Below, piece after piece: positions 12,349-22,105 of a DNA stretch of 64,000 nt (the stretch's first letter is position 1; each line of letters opens with the position of its first letter). This stretch comes from Beroe forskalii (Eukaryota > Ctenophora > Nuda > Beroida > Beroidae): contig WFMF01000258.1 in the NCBI GenBank assembly GCA_011033025.1, positions 62,001-126,000 on the forward strand, given 5' to 3'. The notes beneath the pieces are model-generated. The model saw only the letters and a program-made list of their open reading frames with translations, was not told where the DNA came from and made no database searches. A program made the position numbers and the translations under genes.

Positions 12349-15300
12349 TCAAGAAGGGGCATCCTTTCCTATGGCTAAAAGCTTCAGCTTTGAAGCAATG
12401 TTGGCAGGCAACATCGGCAAATTTTGCTCAATTAACGGTTTAAATTCCACCCCAGCATAAATGTACTTAATATAATACATGTAGTCAACAAATAAATCAG
12501 GGTTAGATACACTGTTCTCTCCTAGGAGGTTAAACATCGCTTGATACAACGCATACAAAGTTTGATTTCTCACCGGCGGATTTCTGAACAAATGGCAGAG
12601 GAAGGGGGACACAAGTTTCATGATATAGACAACCTTCGATTCATTCGAAAAGAGGGCCAAATTCTGCGTGATAAACTCGGGCAAATACCCTATCTTATCT
12701 GCCTTGCAGTGCTGGAAAAAGGAGTGAACTAGAATCAGGATATTGTTAGCTTTGTTATTCCACAAGACACCTCCCACATTCCCTTCACTTTCGTAGAAGT
12801 TACTCTCGTCTTTGATAACTTCTAGAATCTTCCTGTAGACTGCATGAGAGAACGCGACCGGCAAGGCGGACAGTAAGATACCCAACGTGTTACAGAGATC
12901 TGGCAGTTGTCCGGTGGTATTTGTAAGTGCAATATCCACTAGTTTAGTCCCTATATTGAGTCTATGTTCTGACAGTAGTTCAGGTGGTGATTTGACAGGA
13001 ACTAACGCAGGAAGAGGAATACTCATTAATTCTATAGCTGTCAAGTAGAGCATCATACAGACAGGGTTACCAAACTCATTGAACCGCCAGTCAATGGAAC
13101 TGAACTCAGGGCCGTCACTCGATTTGATCACATCGTTCATTTTAGTAACTAATTCTAGGTAGTAGCCAGGCGATGGTTCCCATTTACAAACAGATTCATC
13201 AGACTTGACGTAAGCTAGGAATTGGGCTGACAAGAAATCCATGGGCTTACAGATTTGGTGCTCCAAGTAGGACCTCACCAGCAACCGTTTCTCTAAATCC
13301 CTCTCCGATGCCAGCATCAGATCATAGTAAAACAAGGTGTTGTGTACGTAAGTGATAGGGGCATCATGATACGCAAACAGCCCTGAAAACATCCGTAGAA
13401 TGTCAATCAACCAAGTCCTACTGTTCTTAGGCGGCAACTCTATCATCCTATGAATAATGATATCAAACACTGGCACACACCTCAGACACAGATTACTGAA
13501 GTAAATCGGCAGATGCACATTCCCTCCTCTCTGATCCATGAAATCATTCCTCATCCAGTACTGGTGTTCAGGGAACTTGCTATGATACTTGTAGTGCATA
13601 TCACTCCAATCCCCAGTTCTCCAGAAAGCAGGGGTAGCTTGCGTGATAAACGCATCACATCGCTCTCTGAAGTGAGCTTTCTTGATCAGCAGGTTGTAGA
13701 TCAAGTAGAAGGAAATGTTAGCATCCTGTTCGGAGTACTTGTGGAGGGATAGAATTGTCAGGAGGGTGTCAAACGGCATGATGTAGTAACGGAACACAAA
13801 CTCAGATAGCGTGTTTGCCATCTTCATGAAGATAGTGTTAGCCCCCTTAGTACTCTTTACTTCCAGCAAGATAAAGTCTATCATGTTCCTGATCTGTTTC
13901 CGTAGCACACTGGCAGTCCACTGCTGGGTTACCTTGGTAGCGTAGTTCGGCAGGGCGTCCGTTTCCAGGACTTTCCGCAGGAGAATACACAGGAAGATCT
14001 CATTGTGGTCCTGTTCCTTGTAGTACTTAGCAACGTCGTGCTTCAGTCCGGCCTGTTGGATCGCTGCCAGCGCGTCATTAACCAACATGGTAAGATTCTT
14101 AGCGGAGTAGGAGTCAGGGTGGGAGCAGTAACTCAGCAGGGCTTGCGGGAAATAGGTAAGGGTGTACGGGCTCCAATCCCGCACTGCGGGCGTTTGGGCG
14201 ATCATGTGATCCATGAAGGGTTTCAGCCACGCATTCTGCGACAACTTGTTGCCTGACACCACAGCACTGCGAGCAGCAGTCAGAATGAAGAGTTTGTTAA
14301 GCTCCACACTGCTAGAAGAAAGGATCTTAACACCTGCGGGCGAGGATGATATCCGGATGTGATCGTGGTAGTTGAGGAGTTTGAGGACCCGCATGGCAAA
14401 GGACTCCAACATGTAGAGCATTTGAGGGTGAGTGCTGGGACCGCTTTGCTGGAATAAACCCGCCAGACTCTGACACTGAGTTAGCATGGTCATGCGATGT
14501 GTGGTCTGTTTCACAAACTGCATCCGATACACGAACATCTCCAGCAGACTGCACATGATGCCCTCAGAGTGGTTGTTGTGGACGGAGACAATGAGGTTCA
14601 TCACCATTTTCAGGCTGTTGGAGTCTATGTCAACGTATGAGAGAAGTCTGGAGAAGGTCTCTAGGAGCGCTGGAGCGAGGTAGGGGCTAGGGGAGCGAGC
14701 TGTCTGGTTCATGGCGTCATGAGGGTCTGACATCTTGTTGATATGGTTGTTGATAGTGACGATGAAGTTGAGTTTAGCGTGGGCTGACAACATGTCCAGG
14801 ATGTCTAGAGGAATGGGAGTGAGGGCTGCTACGACCTGGACATTGCCTGGCAGGAGGGTGGTTTGCTGGGACATGTACAGGCTTTCCATGAAGAACCGCA
14901 TCGCGTTGGAGTATGCCTCAGGGGTGCTTACGAAGTTGGGGATGAAGTCGTTGATGTGGTTGAGAGCGATACAGACAGTGAAATCAGAGAGACTGTACTG
15001 GTGATGGGGAGACTTGAGGAAGTTAACGTGTTCCAGAAGGGCAGGGGGTGTTGGGTCGAGGATACCAGGATTATCTGCTGATCTGGTGGCAAAGACACAC
15101 CACAGACTAGCTGCAGACAGGTAGACAACACTGAGTTGGGAGTTGAGGTCAGGCAGCGGCAGGGCACTTTGTTCAGGGTACAGGAGCTTGATCATGTCGC
15201 TCATATACAGCAACTCCTTACGATGAACTCGGATTATCTTGAGACAGAAACTGAAGACCCTGTGAATTGTCCACATCAGGTAATCACGGTGTTTTTGGAG

Positions 15301-16329
15301 GACAGCGAAGGTGGCAGGTTGCTTCAGCTCCCGAGCTAAAGTCTCTGTAATGCTCTTCAAGTAGACCGTGTTAGAGAAGATCAGGGATGCCAACTCCCCT
15401 CCCAGCCTCTCCCAATGTTTGATCTTGTTGAGGTCGTGACTGTCACTGGTAGCAGCCGTGTCTTTGATCAGCTGCATGAACACCTCCTCCATTACGGGAC
15501 AGATAGTGCCCTTTCCTTGTCGTAACATGAGCATGGTATTCATGACAAAGTCTCTGCAGTGGGCTTGCTTGAGAGTGTACAACATGAGATCAGTTTGGGG
15601 TACAGAGTACGGACCGTTGAAACGGAGTATGAAATGAGCAGGGTTAACTGTGTGGAATGTAAGTGTGGTTTGGTCGAGTTTCCAACCTAAGGGAGCCTGG
15701 AAACTGTGTCCCACCACAGGTCTGAAGTGATCAGTGTTCTCAATGGTCATGAGGTGGGTGAGACAGTTGAAGGTGGAGACATACTCCGTCAGCAACTCAC
15801 AAACACTCCAATGAGGATAGACGTTGGGCTTGTTAAAGGCTATCATTATGTCACAGTAGGAGCATATGGGCGGCATCACAAGGTTATCACGGTCTAGCAG
15901 CTTTACCAACATGGACTTAATCTTAACAGCGACCTTGTGGTGGGTCCCGGACAGAACGGAGGGCAGTTTGGAGGTTTCCTGGAGGCAACTGGTGAAGATT
16001 TCCTGACAAATCTTGTGATCAGTACACCCAATCAACACGTCAAAGAAGTTCAGGAGTTCCATGGAAAGACTCTCAATGTCCGTGTTAAGGAGCTCCTTCA
16101 AACACTCACACACCTCCCTACCACTCAGGACCCCATCCTGAACTGCTTTAGACATTATGTCTAGAATCATCTTCACCCTGGCCGGGTTTACCGTTACATC
16201 CTGAAGGGTCAAGTTGATCTGTTGAAGTGCGTGTCTTCTTACCTCGGGAGATTTATCCTGGACAGCCTCACGGACCAACTTCTCCACATCATCGTGGATG
16301 CTTTCCACTGAGAGACTTGAGAAGGCCAT
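12349..16329 (-). CDS. MED23: Mediator complex subunit 23, single coding exon
   Basis: MED23 is a tail-module subunit of Mediator that links activators to RNA polymerase II. One frame of about 1326 codons is open from the ATG at 16329 (MAFSSLSVESIH) to the stop at 12349, close to the usual 1350-1370 aa of the family. Family blocks seen in order: VCECLKELL near the N-terminus, RDYLMWTIHRV, LAPALLETFSRLLSYVDIDS, SLLEMFVYRMQ, NDFMDQRGGNVHLPIYFSNL / CLRCVPVFDIIIHRM, DWRFNEFGNPV and MYYIKYIYAGVEF. The frame continues eight codons upstream to a TTG, then meets a TGA at 16357-16359. No intron interrupts it, although the neighbouring genes are intron-rich. It shows no frameshift or stop, so I read it as functional. 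The 5' boundary, and whether a short upstream exon exists, are open. Confidence 0.93.
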   Translation of the reverse strand: MAFSSLSVESIHDDVEKLVREAVQDKSPEVRRHALQQINLTLQDVTVNPARVKMILDIMSKAVQDGVLSGREVCECLKELLNTDIESLSMELLNFFDVLIGCTDHKICQEIFTSCLQETSKLPSVLSGTHHKVAVKIKSMLVKLLDRDNLVMPPICSYCDIMIAFNKPNVYPHWSVCELLTEYVSTFNCLTHLMTIENTDHFRPVVGHSFQAPLGWKLDQTTLTFHTVNPAHFILRFNGPYSVPQTDLMLYTLKQAHCRDFVMNTMLMLRQGKGTICPVMEEVFMQLIKDTAATSDSHDLNKIKHWERLGGELASLIFSNTVYLKSITETLARELKQPATFAVLQKHRDYLMWTIHRVFSFCLKIIRVHRKELLYMSDMIKLLYPEQSALPLPDLNSQLSVVYLSAASLWCVFATRSADNPGILDPTPPALLEHVNFLKSPHHQYSLSDFTVCIALNHINDFIPNFVSTPEAYSNAMRFFMESLYMSQQTTLLPGNVQVVAALTPIPLDILDMLSAHAKLNFIVTINNHINKMSDPHDAMNQTARSPSPYLAPALLETFSRLLSYVDIDSNSLKMVMNLIVSVHNNHSEGIMCSLLEMFVYRMQFVKQTTHRMTMLTQCQSLAGLFQQSGPSTHPQMLYMLESFAMRVLKLLNYHDHIRISSSPAGVKILSSSSVELNKLFILTAARSAVVSGNKLSQNAWLKPFMDHMIAQTPAVRDWSPYTLTYFPQALLSYCSHPDSYSAKNLTMLVNDALAAIQQAGLKHDVAKYYKEQDHNEIFLCILLRKVLETDALPNYATKVTQQWTASVLRKQIRNMIDFILLEVKSTKGANTIFMKMANTLSEFVFRYYIMPFDTLLTILSLHKYSEQDANISFYLIYNLLIKKAHFRERCDAFITQATPAFWRTGDWSDMHYKYHSKFPEHQYWMRNDFMDQRGGNVHLPIYFSNLCLRCVPVFDIIIHRMIELPPKNSRTWLIDILRMFSGLFAYHDAPITYVHNTLFYYDLMLASERDLEKRLLVRSYLEHQICKPMDFLSAQFLAYVKSDESVCKWEPSPGYYLELVTKMNDVIKSSDGPEFSSIDWRFNEFGNPVCMMLYLTAIELMSIPLPALVPVKSPPELLSEHRLNIGTKLVDIALTNTTGQLPDLCNTLGILLSALPVAFSHAVYRKILEVIKDESNFYESEGNVGGVLWNNKANNILILVHSFFQHCKADKIGYLPEFITQNLALFSNESKVVYIMKLVSPFLCHLFRNPPVRNQTLYALYQAMFNLLGENSVSNPDLFVDYMYYIKYIYAGVEFKPLIEQNLPMLPANIASKLKLLAIGKDAPS

Positions 16330-16339
16330 TATGACCGGA

Positions 16340-16590
16340 TCATCGCCTCCCAAGTGTCATGAGGATTTTGTCCTTGAGTTGGTCTGGGTTGGGGGCAGTG
16401 GAAGAGGCAGCTGATGTGGTGGGGTGGTTAGAGGAAGAGGGGTGGAGGGAGGAGGCAGGGTGGGTGACTGGAGGGGGATGGGTGGGAGGGGGAAGGGAGG
16501 AGGTAGGGACAGGGGGCATGGGGACGTGGGATGTCTGCATCGGAGAGGCAGCTGAACTTTCAACTACATACCTACAGACTCAAAATATAG
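16340..16590 (-). other. Pyrimidine/proline-codon-rich stretch upstream of MED23
   Basis: On the minus strand this is very rich in C and T. Two overlapping proline-rich frames are open here (one ends NPDQLKDKILMTLGRR before a TGA inside the MED23 start; the other is in the MED23 frame but separated by TGA). It could be the MED23 5' UTR/promoter, a polypyrimidine tract before a splice site, or a short upstream frame. I do not recognise a protein. Confidence 0.35.
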
Positions 16591-16885
16591 GAATTAGTTA
16601 GGAGTGATAAACATGCAGTGCAATATAGGTTTATAAGTATTGTTTATTTTTTATAATAGTTGTCTTTAGAATTTCAAGTCAGCCTGCCGTAATTTCTGAT
16701 TTCATAATTTATTTATAACTTTTGATAGGTTCATATAAAAGTTATCAATTCAATTTATTGATTTAAGGGCAAGGCAGTTAATGCAAATTATTTTCATAAT
16801 GAAGTAAGAAACATTGAGTTCAAGTAACTAAGTCTGAAAAGAATAAAACAATCGAATCCATAAAATAAAAATAAATTACAAATTT

Positions 16886-17569
16886 TTAACGGTTAGATTT
16901 GGCAACTCTTTCCAGCTCATCCTTCTTTTTAATGGCATATGAATTCGACGACCCTTTGGCGGCATTGACCAGCTCATCAGCCAAGCACTCTGCGATGGTT
17001 TTGACATTTCTGAAAGCAGCTTCCCTGGCGCCCACACACAGGAGCCAGATAGCCTGGTTAACCCTCCTCATTGGGGACACATCGACAGCCTGACGTCTGA
17101 CAGTACCAGCTCTTCCAATCCTTGTGGAGTCTTCTCTGGGGCCGGAGTTGATGATGGCATCAACCAGGATCTGAAGGGGGTTCTCGTTGGTCATCAGGTG
17201 GATGATCTCGAAGGCGTGCTTGAGGATCCTCATGGTCATCAGCTTCTTGCCGTTGTTCCTGCCGTGCATCATCATGGAGCAGATGATCCTCTCTACAATG
17301 GGGCACTGTGCCTTCCTGAACCTCTTCTTGGCATACCGGCCAGCAGTATGGGGCAAGTACACAGCATACTTATCCTTGATGCCCACGTAGTCAGTGAGTG
17401 AGATGTCCTTCATCTGCACCTCAGCGGGGTTCCACTTGCCGAACACGAAGATGTCAGCCACTTCGGACTCCACCTCGTCAGCGATGTTGTCTCCCCAGTC
17501 TGGGGCCTCCACTGGAGCATCCCCCCATTCAGCAGCACCTTCAGGCTCGTTTCCCCAGTCGTCACTCAT
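16886..17569 (-). CDS. RPS5: 40S ribosomal protein S5 (uS7)
   Basis: It is a component of the small ribosomal subunit head. The frame of about 227 codons starts at the ATG at 17569 ([17 protein letters not shown]) and ends [14 protein letters not shown], the conserved RPS5 C-terminus. Core blocks include [77 protein letters not shown] and [20 protein letters not shown]. The acidic, Trp-rich N-terminal extension makes it longer than the 204-aa human protein. The frame is open 15 codons further upstream, but CTCCCTAG before the ATG looks like a splice acceptor, so a 5' UTR intron is likely and the internal ATG was chosen. Third codon positions are GC-rich, as expected for a highly expressed gene here. 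Confidence 0.95.
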   Translation of the reverse strand: MSDDWGNEPEGAAEWGDAPVEAPDWGDNIADEVESEVADIFVFGKWNPAEVQMKDISLTDYVGIKDKYAVYLPHTAGRYAKKRFRKAQCPIVERIICSMMMHGRNNGKKLMTMRILKHAFEIIHLMTNENPLQILVDAIINSGPREDSTRIGRAGTVRRQAVDVSPMRRVNQAIWLLCVGAREAAFRNVKTIAECLADELVNAAKGSSNSYAIKKKDELERVAKSNR

Positions 17570-17619
17570 GCTTTCTTGTGATGCTACTAGGGAGGTTATG
17601 CTGTTAATAACCATTCAAT

Positions 17620-18546
17620 GGTGCAATTTGTTTAAAAGCAAATGTTCATAATTCAACCAAAATTCTAGACTAAAAATCTAGGACCAATTTCTGTAGAACT
17701 TGGAAATCTGTTAAATACTGAAAAAATATATTTCACAGAAATAACGAAATATTGAATTATTTTACAATGCATTATAGGAAAAAGGAATTGAATATAAGTA
17801 AATAGCGTTATAAATAACAATTTTATCATGTGTAGTAAGAAGTGTCACTGAACTTGGAAAGCATTATATATAGGTACCTTTATCCCGTTAATATCAATAA
17901 CTGATATTAAGATCCTTGGTCTAACTTAGTCACAATACACTCGTATTGATCTATTCCATAGTCCATACCCTTTAAGTGAAAAGTTTAACTACCAATGAAA
18001 TAATCAATGACATTCATCAAACTTAGACGTGGAAATGTAAGACCTTGAATAAACTGCGATCACAAGATCACCAAATATCAATATACACTATTTCCCACGT
18101 CATTATTTCATACAAAACATACCATATAAGCCAATAGAATAGGAGGAAACTACTTCATTTTAATGAACCAGCTAAAAGCCATGTTCTAACTTTCTAAACA
18201 AAAAATTTAATCATGCAAAAGTATATTGTAATTATCATGTCTTAATTAAACCACCAAATTATAATACTACAAATTTAAATCATATATCTTTTGTCTTAAT
18301 TTACTTATTACATACATTACACCTTTTATGAAGTCTACTAGAAGTACACGAATATATGCCTGCAAATTTATTTGAACATTTCAGGAAACATGCTGACAAT
18401 AATATCATCTCTAGAAAGTGGCTTTTAACAGGGTTCATGTAAATGATCTTAGCTCAAATGTAAATTCAACTTTACACAAATCATTCCAAGATTATTTGCA
18501 AATGAAACAGCTCAGTCCCTGCAATAAAGAACTCCACAATCCACAG
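17620..18546. other. AT-rich stretch, no gene seen
   Basis: Strongly AT-rich sequence between RPS5 and the RNF10 copy. No open frame with protein-like content. It marks a visible drop in GC relative to the 5-17 kb part. Confidence 0.5.
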
Positions 18547-20368
18547 CTAGCACCTTCTAGCACCCCCTGTCAAGGAAATAGTTTTTCCCTTGTTCTTCTT
18601 TTTCTTTCCCTGCTTCCCACCACTGTTTATAGGGGCATCAGTGACATCCAGAGAAGCAAAAGCATCATTGATAGAAGCACTGAAGGAGTGTTGGAATGAA
18701 GGTGCCCCTGTGTCACTCCCATGGCTGATATCACTTGAGGTTGGAGTTGATCCTACCCCTCCCTCCTTCAACAGCAGTCATTGCAGTCTTTGACCTTGGA
18801 AGTGACTGTTTCTTGGAGCTAGCACTGAGTTTCTCTGCGAATGACAGTGGGGCATCAGTAGTAGTGTTAGGTGCATCTGTAAGCAAGTCATAGCTTTCTG
18901 GAGTCATGAAGTGGTCATTAGCAGGTTTACTTACTTCAGTGTAGCGTGGCAGGGAAGCACTACTACGATATGTTACTTCTTTTTCAGCCAGCTTCCTGCT
19001 AAGCTGTTCAGAGTATGCATTTTCTTTCTTTTCTTTGACCTGCCTTGTCTTGGACCTCCTTTCAAGATCGTTCTTAAAGTGATCATAAGTAGCATCACTG
19101 ATAAATGGACGTATTTCTATCTCACAAAGAATAAATGGGCATCCTAAAGAAAGATGAGAAAAATAACGATATCTTGAACGTGATTCTGGTGATTGAGTAT
19201 GAAACTCCATGGCTATTATTTTACAACATATTTCAGGAGGACATGCTTCAATAGTCCCATTTTCATGGATGAGACACCGAGAATTGAGGGGATGGATGAA
19301 AATTGGCTGCCCATCAGCACATTGATAAAAGAAAACTTTTCTGTTATTAGCATTATCATTGCCCTTTGAAGTTTCTATCTTATGTGGGGTTTTCTTCAGA
19401 TTTGACTGTTCCATTATTTCGTAGCATTTATCTTTCATATCAGAAACTTCTTTGAGTGCTTGAAATATGTAGGGCTGTTCACTTTCCTTATCACTTTCAT
19501 CCAACAAGGCAAGCTGAGTTTTAAGCTCATCCTCTTGAGGCAGTAGAATTTCATATAAAACTTGTTCCTTAGTTGCTGATATGGCATAGCAGAATTGAGA
19601 GCCCCACTCTGAACTCAAATTGGGAATAGCATCTGTACCATTACCCTCATTCACAGGGCAAACTATTCTGCCATCTCTGCTACGAGAAACAAGCTTCATT
19701 ACTATCTCTTGTCCAACACTATACTTTTGTCTGGGATAGGTTTTGAGTGGCCTGAAATCGGACATTACAAGAACTTTGTGACAGATTGGGCAGTCACCTC
19801 CAGGGCAGTTGTCTTGAAATCGAAGAGCACAGGAATAGCACATTGCATGTCCACATGCAGGAGTTAAAGGACACACAGGAGGATATAAACATATTGGGCA
19901 TGATGACAATTCCTCACATGGCAGTCTGACTTGGAGGACATCTTTCCAATCAACACAGCTATCAATCAATGTAGAAACATTTTGGTTACTTTCATCAACA
20001 ACAAACTGACAAGAAACATTGACATAATCCTCTTTGGTGTAATTTACATTTACTTTGCGACTTTTACCATAATTGTTGCCCCTTGGCTGAGGTTGGTAAT
20101 ACTCGAAATTAACAAAATCATTGGCTAGCCTACCCCTTTTAGTATTTTTCCTGGTTTTGGGAGGTTTGGGGGAATCATTAGCTTCACTTTCTCCAGAATT
20201 TACAAATTTCTCTCGACCTCTAGCACTCCCATGACCTGTCCGATTTCCACCACGACCTTCATTTCTGCTGAGCTTTTGTTGACCCTGAACATTAGAATGG
20301 CTAGCCCCATGGTGGCCATTGCCTGCAGGCTGATTCATTTTTAAAACAAGTTGAGACTTGTCTGTCAT
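18547..20368 (-). pseudogene. RNF10: RNF10-like RING E3 ligase, intronless, one frameshift
   Basis: RNF10 is a RING-type ubiquitin ligase that acts on 40S ribosomal proteins. The frame from 20368 runs 545 codons to a stop at 18731. The RING is visible: CPICLYPPVCPLTPACGHAM, then CYSCALRFQDNCPGGDCPIC. Family blocks follow (ATKEQVLYEILLP; FFYQCADGQPIFIHPLNSRC; SRYRYFSHLSLGCPFILCEI). The conserved RNF10 C-terminus (PSFQHSFSASINDAFASLDV, then a Lys-rich tail) is in another frame, 18771-18547, so a one-base shift occurs at about 18745-18770 inside a GAAGGAGGGAGGGG run. Human RNF10 has introns; this copy has none. It is either a retrocopy becoming a pseudogene, or a functional gene with an assembly indel in a homopolymer-like run. 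Codons are AT-rich. Confidence 0.85.
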
Positions 20369-20379
20369 TGCTTAATAGC

Positions 20380-21110
20380 AAAAAGAAACTGAACCATGTA
20401 CAACTTGAAACTATCATATTTAACAAAATTTAACAAGCCATGATTTCTTTTACTATAGTATCTCAATTATTTATCTTTGAATCTTGATGCAGGTTGTAAG
20501 GTCTTGAAGCTCAAAATGTCACTATTAAGCAATTGAGTTTAACAATAAATGGTCAAAAGCAAGTTAAGCAAACCAATTCAAGGCTATTTCATTGAACTAA
20601 CAATAACAGTCAGCATCACCTCAACTAAGTCTAATTTGAAGGTAGGGCAAGATATTTTTCTTGGGAGAAATCAAGTTCATTTGCCAATATGATGAAAGTT
20701 GTATATTGTAGGCTACAGAATCCAGCTATATTTAGAATTTAATTTCAAAAGTCAAAACAATGCATCAGCTCTCATAAACCAAAGAATATACTATCAACAG
20801 TTTAATAGAATTGGCAAGTTGAATTTACTACAAATCAAAATAACATTATATCAACAATTGTTCTCATAAAATAAAATATTATCAAATTTTAATCTTGTAT
20901 TGTGAATATATAAAAGGTAAACAAATTAATATAATTAACTTAGGTACCAAAAGCAACAAGAATTCAATATCCCATAATATGATCTGAATAAGATGTTAAT
21001 CGACCAAATATTGATTATTTCATAAAGACACCCACAAAGACACCCACGTTTTGGCTTAACCAAGAAAAGCAGTTTTTAACAATTAGCATACTGAACACGA
21101 AGAGATCCCA
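20380..21110. other. AT-rich spacer, no gene seen
   Basis: AT-rich sequence between the RNF10-like frame and the COPS5-like frame, both on the minus strand. No coding region was recognised. Confidence 0.5.
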
Positions 21111-21149
21111 TTGGATAAAATTCTGGTTGTCCATGACATGGAACTAATA

Positions 21150-21825
21150 TCATTGGGCATTGAAAATCTTGTCTTTCAGCATTCCTGACATGATGCCACC
21201 AAGAGCTTCAATTGCTGTTTTAGTACCTTCTTTTGCAATTTTGTTGCACTCATCCCTATGAGTTTGTTGTTCCTGTAATTTACTGAGTTTGCAGGAGAGG
21301 TCCTGAATCTGATTTGAAACATATGTCTGATTGGTAGATTGAGAGTTTGAAGATAGAGAATTGATCCTATACTGCTTCCAAAGAGTATTAAGTAATTTGT
21401 CATCATATGAAGATCGAAAATAACTAACATCAAGGGAATAATACTGTTTACAATGAACTCCAAAATCTTCAATTTTATGGAGAGGGATGAATTGATATCT
21501 AGTTGGACCACCTTCAGAAAACTCAAAACTTTCAGGATAAGTTCGAAAAGCTCCTAAATCTACTTTGCCAGATGTGATAGTTCTGATTGGGTCAACAACA
21601 ATTGCAATAAATGGATCTTGATACTGCTGATTGTTCATCTGTGTAGTTACATCAATCCCAGAAAGCCAGCAACCATAGCCAGGATGAGAGTGGTACCAAC
21701 CAACAACATTCTCCTCCCTGCCAACTAATTTGGCATTGTTCTGAAAGTTAACCATGTATTCATATGCTGCAAGGTTAGCATTAACTCTTGTTTCAGTGCC
21801 TTCAACAGGAAGTGCAAATTAATTA
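21150..21825 (-). pseudogene. COPS5: COPS5/CSN5 (JAMM deneddylase), 5'-truncated copy
   Basis: CSN5 is the catalytic JAMM metalloprotease of the COP9 signalosome. The frame is open from [15 protein letters not shown] (about 21825) to the stop at 21150. The JAMM motif is intact ([20 protein letters not shown] then Asp), and the C-terminal helical region ends [10 protein letters not shown]. The first third of the protein (about 110 residues in the human protein) is absent. Immediately upstream of Phe-Ala is an in-frame TAA inside a (TTAA)n run, and no AG acceptor is present at the break, so this is not a normal exon border. The break coincides with the 3' end of the retrotransposon next door. 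I read it as a COPS5 copy cut by, or joined to, that insertion. It is AT-rich and intronless over the part that remains. Confidence 0.85.
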
Positions 21826-22105
21826 ATTAATTAATCTACTTAGTTATACACGGGGTATAACCTGCTCCTAATTGTGAGCCCAATGAACAATAAACAGAAC
21901 AAATATCTATGTAATGCACCCTCTGCTTATTGAAAAATCAATAATAATTTAATAAAGTTAAAAGTTTTAAAAAGCATAAAAAGATACCCTCAGGTACTTA
22001 GGTATTAAAAAGAATGTAACCATAATATACAGAGACAACCACAATATATACAGAGAAAATGGGCAAATTGCATTTTCAATTCTTCAAACCCAAGGCCATA
22101 TAAAA

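Noticed and set aside
13450-15897. Several 60-100-codon plus-strand frames opposite MED23
   Set aside because: Antisense shadows of a strongly supported coding exon.
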